A DNA stretch of 64,000 nt. Origin: Bacteroidetes bacterium GWF2_41_31. Lineage in GTDB: Bacteria; Bacteroidota; Bacteroidia; Bacteroidales; F082. Of the stretch, positions 56,605 through 64,000 are shown piece after piece. The notes beneath the pieces are model-generated. The model saw only the letters and a list, made by a program, of their open reading frames with translations. It did not search any database and was not told the origin of the DNA. The position numbers and the translations under genes are program-made. The stretch is from the NCBI GenBank assembly GCA_001769215.1, contig MEOL01000052.1:62001-126000 (forward strand). Direction: 5' to 3'. The stretch's first letter is position 1. Each line of letters opens with the position of its first letter.

Positions 56605-58044
56605 TCACGGAAACCATTTCCTGTAAATCGCCACGTAGGTTCCATCTGTTTTCGCGGCATCCAGCGCATCCTGCCACTGATTGACAATTGATGCTGAAGT
56701 ACCTTTTGAAAATGCTATATAATAATCTGAGGACATCAGCACAAAGGCAGGTGTTACTTCATTATATTGATAACCAGATGCTTTAAGTATGTCAGGAAAG
56801 GTAACATCGGTACAAACGGCGGCATCAATTTGTCCAGACATGAGCTTTTCGACCATCACGGCCGGATCACCATCGGAAACCAGGTTTGTAAAACCATTCT
56901 CACGCAGATATTGATCAGAAAACCAGGAACTGACTGTGCCAACCGCGTTTAAACTCCTGGCTTCATCCAGGGTGGTGATTGAAATCCCCGAACCTGCCTT
57001 GGTGTAAAAATAAGTTGTATTGGTACCTATCGGACCAACCCAGTGGAACAATTCCTCGCGGAGTTCTGTGCGATCCATCGTGAAGAGGCAAAAGTTTGGA
57101 TTATTCAGGGCTAGTTCATAACCATTGCTCCACAACGAAAGTTTTATTTCACAAAAGGAATGATTTCGTTTCATGATTTCATTCACAACGTCAGTGCCGA
57201 ATCCGGTGATTTGTCCAAAACTGTTCCGAAATGACAATGGGGGATATTGTTCCGTATAAATTTGTAAGATCTCCGGGGCATCTGGTGATTGCATAAATTT
57301 CTGATAAAGTGCCTTCAAGGTGCCATTTAATTTCAAAGCATCAATCTCGTGCTGAAAATCAGCCACTACGGCATCGGGTGTATTTTTATTAAAGGCAAAA
57401 TAAACCAAGTCGGTTCTGATGGTAAGCTTATCGGTAACATCGTATATCGATTGATTCAAAGCGTTTAATGCTGCTTCTGCAGTGATCTTGTCAGAAGGGT
57501 AAAGATCAATTTCACCTTTCAACAATTTATTAAAGGCATCGATGTTGTTTTCGCAGTAAACAAGATTGGTAAATCCCTCTCCAACCAGGTATTGTTCTAT
57601 CGAATAATCTTTTATCACGCCAATAGTGGCAACCAACTTCGCGTCTTCCATCGAACTTATGAGGACCTGATTTTGTGAAGAAGCGTAAAATATCCAATCG
57701 AGGGAGGCATAAGGGCCCGCCCATTTAAACAAGTCCTTTCTTTCGGTATTCAGGATTGTTGAAAAAAGGACCGTGTTTTCATTGCTTTGAACCAATTCAA
57801 ACCCTTCGGCCCATGGAAGTACTTTCACTTCATACGGAATTTCCAGCCGATTGCATATCTCTTTCAACAATTCGGGCGCCAGTCCGGTAAGTACTCCATC
57901 CTCGGTGTAATTGAGAGGCTTGTATTCCTCGGTTAAAAACTGAAACTGATATTGATAATTGCCGCCGTTTTTATTTGTACAGCGCGCAAACAGAACTACC
58001 ATTACCGGCAACAGCAAAAAGAATAATAAGGTTTTCTTGTTCAT
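56605..58044 (-). CDS. Exported protein with two SBP_bac_3-type solute-binding domains
   Basis: A 479-residue exported protein. The N-terminus is a signal peptide (KTLLFFLLLPVMVVLFARC); Cys22 follows Arg, which is poor for a lipobox, so lipidation is uncertain. Domain 1 (about 30-250) has FLTEEYKPLNYTEDGVLTGL with APELLKEICNRLEI, and domain 2 (about 258-479) has IYTEQYPPLSFRNSFGQITG with FGTDVVNEIMKRN: both are starts of family 3 solute-binding folds. Both also carry 'W...NPNFCLFTMDRTELREELFHWVGPIG'-type blocks. So it is a tandem duplication within one chain. No ABC permease gene is adjacent. The next gene upstream encodes a paralogue with one such domain and a Cache domain. May be a sensor or scavenger of amino-acid-like ligands. 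Confidence 0.85.
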   Translation of the reverse strand: MNKKTLLFFLLLPVMVVLFARCTNKNGGNYQYQFQFLTEEYKPLNYTEDGVLTGLAPELLKEICNRLEIPYEVKVLPWAEGFELVQSNENTVLFSTILNTERKDLFKWAGPYASLDWIFYASSQNQVLISSMEDAKLVATIGVIKDYSIEQYLVGEGFTNLVYCENNIDAFNKLLKGEIDLYPSDKITAEAALNALNQSIYDVTDKLTIRTDLVYFAFNKNTPDAVVADFQHEIDALKLNGTLKALYQKFMQSPDAPEILQIYTEQYPPLSFRNSFGQITGFGTDVVNEIMKRNHSFCEIKLSLWSNGYELALNNPNFCLFTMDRTELREELFHWVGPIGTNTTYFYTKAGSGISITTLDEARSLNAVGTVSSWFSDQYLRENGFTNLVSDGDPAVMVEKLMSGQIDAAVCTDVTFPDILKASGYQYNEVTPAFVLMSSDYYIAFSKGTSASIVNQWQDALDAAKTDGTYVAIYRKWFP

Positions 58045-58257
58045 GATGATGGTTATAGGATTGATTTAACGAATGTTGTGTATTCTATACGTTGTGGTTT
58101 GAGCTACCTTCTAAACCGGGTTAAATGTATTTTTGAAATGCGTAGCCATTTTAATTTATGCGTCAAAGTTAGGCTTTTTGCTTCAACTCAAATAAGTGGT
58201 TTAACGACATAATCGAATGAAGATGCTTATAGAATGAAATTTCCCGTGGGTCACGGC

Positions 58258-59484
58258 TCATTTATACCTGCCGGCACACACCACATATAGTTTTCCATCG
58301 CTGCCGGTGGTTAATTTGTAATACGTGGTCTTATAGTATAATCCGCTCTGGTCGGGTTTAGTATAAATATAATCTTCCCAACCGGTACCATGAGCAAGTG
58401 CCCCACTGACGATCTGATCGCGGAAAGGTTTTCCGGCAGCATCCGTCTTTCCTCTGAAATTTACACCTACCAACAGAGGATTGGTCGCATGTGCTACCAT
58501 GGTCACGGCGGTATCGTATGCAAAAGCATATAGTGAAGGGTTTATGAGATCATGATAAGGAGCCTCTCCCGCGTTGATTTTATCCAGGGTAGCAACGGAG
58601 TTCTCTTCGAGGTGCTGCGAGGTTGTACTCACAAGATCAATCACCATTTGTTCTGTAATGTTATCCTCCACATGCTCAATGACCTGATATTTATTGAGTA
58701 TCTTTTCATACACACTGCTCCCGTCTTCAGTTTTATCCAGTTTAAACTCATCCAGCACAGCCTGCATATAATCAACCAGTTCGTTGGAGATACCGGGATT
58801 GAATGCGTAATACAACTGTGTTACCTGTAAGTCATAAACGATATCGAAATCATCAGGATTGTAACCCATTGAGACCACTGCCAACCCATGGCCAATCTCC
58901 GAATAGGCAATACATTCAAAGGATTGGTTAGTCAGTCCTGCATACAAATCACTCATGCTGTTCACCTCGACGAGCATTGATTGCGGAACTCCCAGGTTGA
59001 GTAACAGTGTTATATTGCTGTATCCTGCTATCACACCGATGGTATGCGTCGCCAGGTCGGCAGCATTGGTAATGTTGAGTTGCTGTGATGATAAAGCAAT
59101 TACCACGTCTTTTTGGGGTGCTATCGGCCCGACCCATTTAAACAGGTTTTCCCGTTCAGGAATCCTGACAACTGAAAACAGCATGGTATTGGGCTGATTC
59201 AGAGTCCTCTGATATACGGTGTCCCATTCATTTATTTCCAAAGAAATGTCGGTTGGTTCGATGTTCATTTTGGTGAACAATCCATGAAGGATATCTGCCG
59301 AAACACCATAAATCTCTCCCTCATTCTCGTAATTAAATGGAGGATAATTTTCTGTCAGATAGGAAATGGCTTTCATTTTGTCGGAATAATCCGGAGAGTC
59401 AGGGGTGTTCTTTTGGCAGCCCGACAACACAAATAGTCCAAAAGCCAAAAGCATCAATACGTTTAAAAAAATTATTCTTTTCAT
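58258..59484 (-). CDS. Lipoprotein: solute-binding domain fused to a Cache-type sensor domain
   Basis: About 408 residues from the start MKRIIFLNVLMLLAFGLFVL, with lipobox LSGC (Cys23). Residues about 35-265 are a family 3 solute-binding domain (YLTENYPPFNYENEGEIYGV with SADILHGLFTKMNIE; LFSVVRIPERENLFKWVGPI). Residues about 270-408 are of the single-Cache type: STTSQHLEENSVATLDKINA then PYHDLINPSLYAFAYDTAVT and LLVGVNFRGKTDAAGKPFRD, DYIYTKPDQSGLYYKTTYYK. Cache domains are normally the sensor part of kinases and chemoreceptors; here there is no membrane helix or signalling domain after it. It is upstream of, and related to, the double-SBP protein, with about 215 bases between. Function unknown. 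Confidence 0.83.
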   Translation of the reverse strand: MKRIIFLNVLMLLAFGLFVLSGCQKNTPDSPDYSDKMKAISYLTENYPPFNYENEGEIYGVSADILHGLFTKMNIEPTDISLEINEWDTVYQRTLNQPNTMLFSVVRIPERENLFKWVGPIAPQKDVVIALSSQQLNITNAADLATHTIGVIAGYSNITLLLNLGVPQSMLVEVNSMSDLYAGLTNQSFECIAYSEIGHGLAVVSMGYNPDDFDIVYDLQVTQLYYAFNPGISNELVDYMQAVLDEFKLDKTEDGSSVYEKILNKYQVIEHVEDNITEQMVIDLVSTTSQHLEENSVATLDKINAGEAPYHDLINPSLYAFAYDTAVTMVAHATNPLLVGVNFRGKTDAAGKPFRDQIVSGALAHGTGWEDYIYTKPDQSGLYYKTTYYKLTTGSDGKLYVVCAGRYK

Positions 59485-59675
59485 GCTGTGATATTTATAG
59501 GACGTCATTTTAAACTTTATATCTTGATTTACAATGGTTAAAAACCAGGGTAGCTAAATAATTACCAAATTTAACTATATATATGGATGTTTCAATCATC
59601 TCCCCGGATTATTATTTTCAGTAATGAGGGTACCTGCGATTTGGATTTAGAAGTGATTACTTCCCGACCTTTCCC

Positions 59676-59705
59676 TTGCAACCTCATCCCTTTTATCTAT
59701 CTTTG
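59676..59705 (+). promoter_or_regulatory. Consensus promoter (TTG-N19-TATCTTTG) of holB-tilS
   Basis: TTG at 59676-59678, exactly 19 bases, TATCTTTG at 59698-59705, 19 bases upstream of the holB start. Confidence 0.78.
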
Positions 59706-59724
59706 AAGCCTCACAAAAGATGCC

Positions 59725-60882
59725 ATGCAGTTTGAACACATCGTTGGTCAGCAGGAAGTTAAAGAACGGTTAATCACCAGTTTCCGTGGTGGGCGTTTGG
59801 CTCATACCCAGCTTTTTCTGGGACCGGAAGGCTCCGGGGCATTGCCACTGGCCATTGCTTTTGCTCAGTTTGTCAATTGTAAACAACCCACCGAAACCGA
59901 CAGCTGTGGTGATTGCCCGTCCTGTAAAAAGTTTCAGAAATACGCCCATCCTGATTTGCATTTTTATTTCCCCACCACCACTACCGACGCCATTAAAAAA
60001 GAACCCAAATCGGAGCTGATGCTCACCGAATGGCGTACCTATCTGTCGAAAAACCAGGGTTATGCCACCCAAAATAGTTGGTACGATTTTCTGGGCGTAG
60101 GCAATAAACAGGGCACCATTTATGTACGCGATGCGGCCGATATCATTAGCAAGATGGCCCTGAAAGCTTATGAAGCCAGGTACAAAGTAATTGTTGTTTG
60201 GATGGTGGAGAAACTCCATGAATCGGCATCCAATAAACTGCTGAAAACCCTGGAAGAACCACCTGACAATACATTGATTTTGCTGGTGGCCGAGCGTTTT
60301 GAGTTGTTATTGCCTACCGTACGTTCGCGTGCTCAACTGGTAAAAGTGCCCAAGATAACTGACCCGGAGATTTTTCAATGGCTGCAGGATAAGTATTCAG
60401 ATGCTACTGCTGCTCAATCGGTTACCCGACAGGCCAATGGAAACCTCAACGCGGCACTCGAAATATTAAACAATGTGGATGAATCACAATCAAATTTCAT
60501 CCTGCTGAGTCAATGGCTCAGGCTGTGTTATAAACCGGGGAATTTCGTGCCGCTTCACCAATTCAACCAGGAAATGTCAAAACTGGGACGAGAGCGACAA
60601 AAGAGTTTCCTGAAGTTTGCCCTTGAAAGCATTCACAACAGTTTAGCCATCAATCATGGCAATGCACAATTGGTAAAGAGTACCGGAGAGGAGTTGACCT
60701 TTGTGCAAAAGTTTGCACCATTCATTAATAAAGCCAATCAGATAAAAATAGTCGGGATACTCAACCAGGCCATCTTTCACATCGAACGCAATGCCCATGC
60801 TGCCATTTTATTCACCGACTTGAGCTTTCAAATGGTAGATTTGATAGAGGCTGGAAAGAAATTTGTAAAAAACACGCAGTAA
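59725..60882 (+). CDS. holB: DNA polymerase III subunit delta' (clamp loader)
   Basis: A 385-residue clamp-loader subunit. MQFEHIVGQQEVKERLITSF and RLAHTQLFLGPEGSGALPLA open the AAA+ domain; the P-loop lacks the conserved Lys, as is known for delta' proteins that do not hydrolyse ATP. The zinc module follows: NCKQPTETDSCGDCPSCKKF with four Cys. YKVIVVWMVEKLHESASNKL, then LLKTLEEPPDNTLILLVAER and VRSRAQLV are the Walker B and sensor 1 (SRA) blocks, typical of delta'. The C-terminal collar is not conserved. It starts 20 bases from its promoter and is followed after 17 bases by tilS, in an operon. Confidence 0.93.
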   Translation: MQFEHIVGQQEVKERLITSFRGGRLAHTQLFLGPEGSGALPLAIAFAQFVNCKQPTETDSCGDCPSCKKFQKYAHPDLHFYFPTTTTDAIKKEPKSELMLTEWRTYLSKNQGYATQNSWYDFLGVGNKQGTIYVRDAADIISKMALKAYEARYKVIVVWMVEKLHESASNKLLKTLEEPPDNTLILLVAERFELLLPTVRSRAQLVKVPKITDPEIFQWLQDKYSDATAAQSVTRQANGNLNAALEILNNVDESQSNFILLSQWLRLCYKPGNFVPLHQFNQEMSKLGRERQKSFLKFALESIHNSLAINHGNAQLVKSTGEELTFVQKFAPFINKANQIKIVGILNQAIFHIERNAHAAILFTDLSFQMVDLIEAGKKFVKNTQ

Positions 60883-60899
60883 TCATTTACCCTATAAAA

Positions 60900-62240
60900 G
60901 TGGAAACCGAATTCTTTCAACAGTTTAAAACTTTTATTACGAAGAACAAGCTCGTTTCGTTCAACGACAAAATTCTTTTGGCCGTGAGCGGGGGAGCCGA
61001 TTCGGTAGTGATGGCCCACTTGTTTAAAGAACTTGAATGTTCTATTTCCATTGCACATGTCAACTTCCGGTTAAGAGGTGATGAATCGGATGAAGATGAG
61101 CGATTTGTTCGGGAGTTGGCCCATCAATTGAATATTCCGGTTCATGTGAAACTTGTTGACACAAAAGCCTTTGCCTACGAACATCACTTGTCAACCCAGG
61201 TAGCTGCCCGCGATCTTCGTTACGCGTTTTTTGATGAGCTCTGTCAGGAGAATGGATATACCCGGGTAGCACTGGGTCACCACCTCGACGATCAGGTGGA
61301 AACATTTTTCATCAACCTGATGCGGAGGTCCGGATTGAAAGGCCTTGGTGGGATGCCTCTGGCACGTGATAAATTCATCCGACCTCTGTTATTTGCCCGC
61401 CGCAGTGAAATTGAACAATATGCCCGGCATCAGGGGATTGCTTTTCGCAACGATTCCTCCAATGACGGAGACCTATACTTGCGTAATAAAATTCGCCACC
61501 ACCTGGTTCCGCCTTTGGAGGCGAACTTACCCGGATTTTCTGAAGCCCTTGCCTCAGGCATGAATCTTTTGAAGGAAGATGCGGAACTCATTCAGCAGGT
61601 GGTTGCAGAAAAAAAACAATCGCTTTTCGAATTGAAAGGGGAGGAGAACCACATCCCTGTAAGTGAATTAAAAAAACTGCATCCGCTTTATTCCTGGCTC
61701 TATTACTTGTTGATAGAATTTGGTTTTAATTCTGAAGTTCTTCAGGCGGCTACAGAGGCCATTCTCAATTCCGAAAGTGGTAAATTGTTCGGGTCACACA
61801 CCCACAGGTTGGTGGTCGATCGATCGGAGGTAATTATCGTACCTCTTGCTCAAAATCAGGTGGCACAAGCCATTTTGATTGATGTTGATCAAACGGAAGT
61901 CCAATTTCCGGTGCATCTCCTGCTGGAAGTGATGGAAAACTCCCCCCGGCTGACCTTACAAGTCTCAAACAACATGGCGCTGTTCGATCGTGACAAATTG
62001 CATTTTCCTTTGTTGCTACGCCCATGGCAACAAGGCGATCGGTTTGTGCCATTTGGCATGAAAGGGTCGAAGCTGGTCAGTGATTTTTTGATCGACCAAA
62101 AGATAAGTGTGGTAGAAAAAGAGCATGTTTTTGTTCTGGTTTCCGACGATGAGATTATATGGGTGGTGGGACATCGTGCCGGCGGGCATTCCTCAGTAAC
62201 AGAGAAAACGCTTAAGGTGCTGAGAGTGAGTTGCAGGTGA
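60900..62240 (+). CDS. tilS: tRNA(Ile)-lysidine synthase
   Basis: A 446-residue enzyme that modifies C34 of the CAU-anticodon tRNA-Ile to lysidine, changing it to read AUA. It starts with GTG at 60900 (METEFFQQFKTFITKNKLVS). The PP-loop is LLAVSGGADSVVMAHLFKEL; then IAHVNFRLRGDESDEDERFV, LSTQVAARDLRYAFFDEL, and ALGHHLDDQVETFFINLMRR, all TilS signatures. The central all-alpha substrate domain and a C-terminal TilS_C-type domain follow (LRPWQQGDRFVPFGMKGSKL with VSDFLIDQKISVVEKEHVFV). Cotranscribed with holB. Ends 34 bases before family I copy B. Confidence 0.95.
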   Translation: METEFFQQFKTFITKNKLVSFNDKILLAVSGGADSVVMAHLFKELECSISIAHVNFRLRGDESDEDERFVRELAHQLNIPVHVKLVDTKAFAYEHHLSTQVAARDLRYAFFDELCQENGYTRVALGHHLDDQVETFFINLMRRSGLKGLGGMPLARDKFIRPLLFARRSEIEQYARHQGIAFRNDSSNDGDLYLRNKIRHHLVPPLEANLPGFSEALASGMNLLKEDAELIQQVVAEKKQSLFELKGEENHIPVSELKKLHPLYSWLYYLLIEFGFNSEVLQAATEAILNSESGKLFGSHTHRLVVDRSEVIIVPLAQNQVAQAILIDVDQTEVQFPVHLLLEVMENSPRLTLQVSNNMALFDRDKLHFPLLLRPWQQGDRFVPFGMKGSKLVSDFLIDQKISVVEKEHVFVLVSDDEIIWVVGHRAGGHSSVTEKTLKVLRVSCR

Positions 62241-62274
62241 TTTTATTGTCATCAGTAAGTTGGTTTGATTTATA

Positions 62275-62476
62275 TGGGGTATCCGATCATCTCCCGTGCT
62301 GATTTTTGATGATGTTTTCAGACGAAATAGGCTCAGCCGTTACCCACTGCTCAATAAGTCTCTGGAACAATAGCCCTCTACTTTTTGATGTTCATCGATT
62401 ATACCTGAAATTAATTTGTTGGATATTTCATCCAACAAAGCTAATTATTACTTATGGGAGATGATCGGATACCCCA
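62275..62476. mobile_element. MITE-like element, family I, copy B (202 bp)
   Basis: Inverted ends at 62275-62297 and 62454-62476, 22 of 23 bp matching, with the same sequence as copy A (18691-19040). The 12 bases after the left end (GCTGATTTT...) also match copy A, but the rest of the interior differs, showing that the ends are conserved and the middle replaceable. No coding capacity. No clear target duplication. Confidence 0.78.
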
Positions 62477-62514
62477 CATATTTGTATACTTATAAGTTTT
62501 TTATATTGGATTTA

Positions 62515-62690
62515 TAACCCCTATCCCCTCCCGAAAGCGTTCGGGATTCCCCACAAGGGAAAGGTGATAATTTATTCTAATTTGAACCATTAAACCTTAA
62601 TAAAATACACTTATAAGACTAATATACAATGTTTTATCACTCCTCACCTTTGGGGAGGAGCAGGGAGGAGGGGTGAGTTGAGTGAAGTCA
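62515..62690. repeat. Imperfect inverted repeat with CCCCTCCC/GGGGAGG arms
   Basis: Left arm about 62515-62570 (CCCCTATCCCCTCCCGAAAG, then GGGATTCCCC and GGTGATAA) and right arm about 62635-62690 (TATCACTCCTCACCTTTGGG, GAGGAGGGGTGAG) are imperfect reverse complements. The core resembles that of family II elements, so this is perhaps a degraded relative. Confidence 0.5.
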
Positions 62691-63027
62691 GATTAGAATG
62701 ATTGAGTGCTAAAACGGAACCCCATATTGATATTTTAAAGGTTCTTCAGTTTTTTTTGATTTTTAGTAGCAGACTCAATATTCGATATTTATCAATAACC
62801 TGTCTGTTGTAAAAAGATAACATTAGCCATAGATTGAAAGAACCAGATCATCAGACCCTGTTCAAGTCGTCAAACCAATCCAATTGTTGGTTATCATCTA
62901 TCAATTTCTTCGCTTTCCTGCAACATTATTTTGTTAAAGGTTGTCAAAGGATGCATATCTGAGCAAGTGACTATAATAAATGATGTTATTTTTGCAAACT
63001 AACTATTCAGAATAAATTAAGATTGAA
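62691..63027. other. Intergenic region upstream of dsbD
   Basis: About 340 bases without a gene. Contains a -7 box, TATTTTTG, at 62987-62994, 33 bases before the dsbD start. Nothing else recognised. Confidence 0.5.
62987..62994 (+). promoter_or_regulatory. -7 box (TATTTTTG) of the dsbD gene
   Basis: TATTTTTG matches TAnnTTTG at the right distance from the start. -33 unclear. Confidence 0.45.
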
Positions 63028-64000
63028 ATGAAGGGACGATTAATAAGTTTATTGCTGTTATTTTCGCTTTTTTCGCACCTGCAGGCTCAAATATTGGAGC
63101 CTGTAAAATGGAGTTTTTCTTCAGAAAAGGTGAGCGAAACGGAATATGACCTGGTGTTCAAGGCTACCATCGATATGCACTGGCACCTGTATTCACAAGA
63201 TATTCCCATGTCGCCACCTGCCACCACCTTTAGCTTTACCGATAGCCGGGATTATTCACTGCAGGGACCGGTTATGGAAGAAAGTAAGGTGATTGAGGAA
63301 TACGACCCCAATTTTGAAATGGTACTTAAATTCTTCGCCGAAGAAGCGATTTTTAAGCAAAGGGTAAAAATCGACGGAACCGGGCAGGTTACCGTTTCAG
63401 GATATTTAAACTACATGTGTTGCGACGACACCAAATGTCTGCCACCCGAAGATGTGGAGTTTAGTTTTGTCCTGAATCCGCAGGAAACAGCTACGGTGAC
63501 GGCAGAAAAATCAGACGGTGCCGACCAGGAAACAATTTCCGCATCCGGTGGTGACCTTGAAAAATACAAGACCATGTCGTTGTGGGCGTTTTTCTTCGTA
63601 GCACTTGGCGGCGGTTTTATTGCCTTGCTCACCCCTTGTATTTATCCAATGATTCCCCTCACGGTTTCTTATTTTATGCACGGCAGCGAAAATAAATCCA
63701 AATCAATCTCAAAGGCCATTGTATATGGCCTCTCCATCGTGTTGATCTATGTTTTTGCCGGAACAATTGTGGCCGTGACGCTTGGAGAATCGTTCACCAA
63801 TTGGTTGAGTACCCATTGGTTACCCAATATTTTCTTCTTTTTATTGTTCACGGTTTTCGCGGCCTCCTTCTTCGGGATGTTCGAGATTGTTCTGCCTTCC
63901 TGGATGGTAAATCGTTCTGATAAACAAGCGGATAAAGGAGGTTATCTGGGTGCTTTTTTCATGGCTTTTACCCTGGTGTTGGTTTCGTTTTCCTGCACAG
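63028..64000 (+). CDS. dsbD: Thiol:disulfide interchange protein DsbD (3' end outside window)
   Basis: Starts with ATG at 63028; about 324 residues are visible and the frame runs off the window. Signal peptide MKGRLISLLLLFSLFSHLQA. Residues about 22-160 are the N-terminal periplasmic thiol domain; Cys131 and Cys137 in NYMCCDDTKCLPPED correspond to its redox pair, with an extra Cys132. Then membrane helices: FFVALGGGFIALLTPCIYPM with the conserved TPCIYP Cys, IVYGLSIVLIYVFAGTIVAV, and the second core Cys is in LVSFSC at the very end of the window. DsbD moves reducing power from cytoplasmic thioredoxin to the periplasm, for example for cytochrome c maturation. The C-terminal thioredoxin domain should lie beyond the edge. 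Confidence 0.93.
   Translation, partial: MKGRLISLLLLFSLFSHLQAQILEPVKWSFSSEKVSETEYDLVFKATIDMHWHLYSQDIPMSPPATTFSFTDSRDYSLQGPVMEESKVIEEYDPNFEMVLKFFAEEAIFKQRVKIDGTGQVTVSGYLNYMCCDDTKCLPPEDVEFSFVLNPQETATVTAEKSDGADQETISASGGDLEKYKTMSLWAFFFVALGGGFIALLTPCIYPMIPLTVSYFMHGSENKSKSISKAIVYGLSIVLIYVFAGTIVAVTLGESFTNWLSTHWLPNIFFFLLFTVFAASFFGMFEIVLPSWMVNRSDKQADKGGYLGAFFMAFTLVLVSFSCT

Noticed and set aside
59725-60882. Loss of the P-loop Lys in HolB as a novelty
   Set aside because: Delta' subunits are known not to hydrolyse ATP and often lack this residue.

Overview
The window is a chromosomal segment of a Bacteroidota bacterium, most likely of the Bacteroidia. Several independent signs agree: four clear type IX secretion (T9SS) C-terminal sorting domains plus one fused to a DUF362 protein, the gliding-motility genes gldF and gldG, a CarboxypepD_reg-like TonB-dependent receptor, a sdhC-sdhA-sdhB succinate dehydrogenase operon, NADP-type glutamate dehydrogenase, and promoters of the Bacteroidota form TTG-N19-TAnnTTTG. 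No rRNA, tRNA, phage or CRISPR array was seen. Both ends cut a gene: a DUF4956 membrane protein at 1-529 and a DsbD-type reductase at 63028-64000.

Region by region. 1-4737 (minus): DUF4956 protein, small lipoprotein and a 1004-residue CotH-kinase/beta-helix lipoprotein, a grouping that elsewhere often includes a VTC-type polyphosphate polymerase. 4778-10807: secreted repeat protein, secreted metallophosphoesterase, membrane acyltransferase and a T9SS cargo. 11360-18688 (plus, visibly AT-rich in its first half): lipoprotein, small membrane protein, membrane-anchored DUF362 protein with a T9SS-like tail, and three envelope glycosyltransferase-type genes. 19188-24619: gdhA, then an IS200-like REP-associated transposase set among five near-identical 116-bp units, then a peptidase/propeller/barrel-like protein. 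24764-34357: slyD, a receiver plus PEP/pyruvate-binding protein, the gldF-gldG-DUF4340 operon and a YbiT-like ABC-F ATPase. 34673-45080: T9SS cargo, a pectate-lyase-fold/PLP-enzyme pair, cupin, an ECF sigma/membrane anti-sigma pair and a DUF4143 ATPase. 45276-56458: lepA, a PspC/LiaF-like pair, the TonB-dependent receptor, pepP and sdhCAB. 56605-64000: two solute-binding proteins (one fused to a Cache domain), holB, tilS and dsbD.

Functionally this is mostly core metabolism and envelope biology: respiration (sdhCAB), ammonia assimilation (gdhA), translation and replication (lepA, tilS, holB), protein folding and disulfide chemistry (slyD, dsbD), and a large extracytoplasmic share (lipoproteins, T9SS cargo, GldFG, TonB-dependent receptor, GT-C enzymes). 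The intergenic DNA is the least ordinary part. It carries a transposase with four-hairpin repeat units, two families of MITE-like inverted-repeat elements (one partly embedded in the other), GGTGC palindromes, a triplicated -7 promoter motif, and a palindrome cluster upstream of gdhA. No complete new defence or biosynthetic system was identified. The best candidates for undescribed biology are the mobile repeat families, the receiver/PEP-synthase-like protein, the gluzincin-propeller-barrel protein and the TM-anchored DUF362 protein with a T9SS tail.
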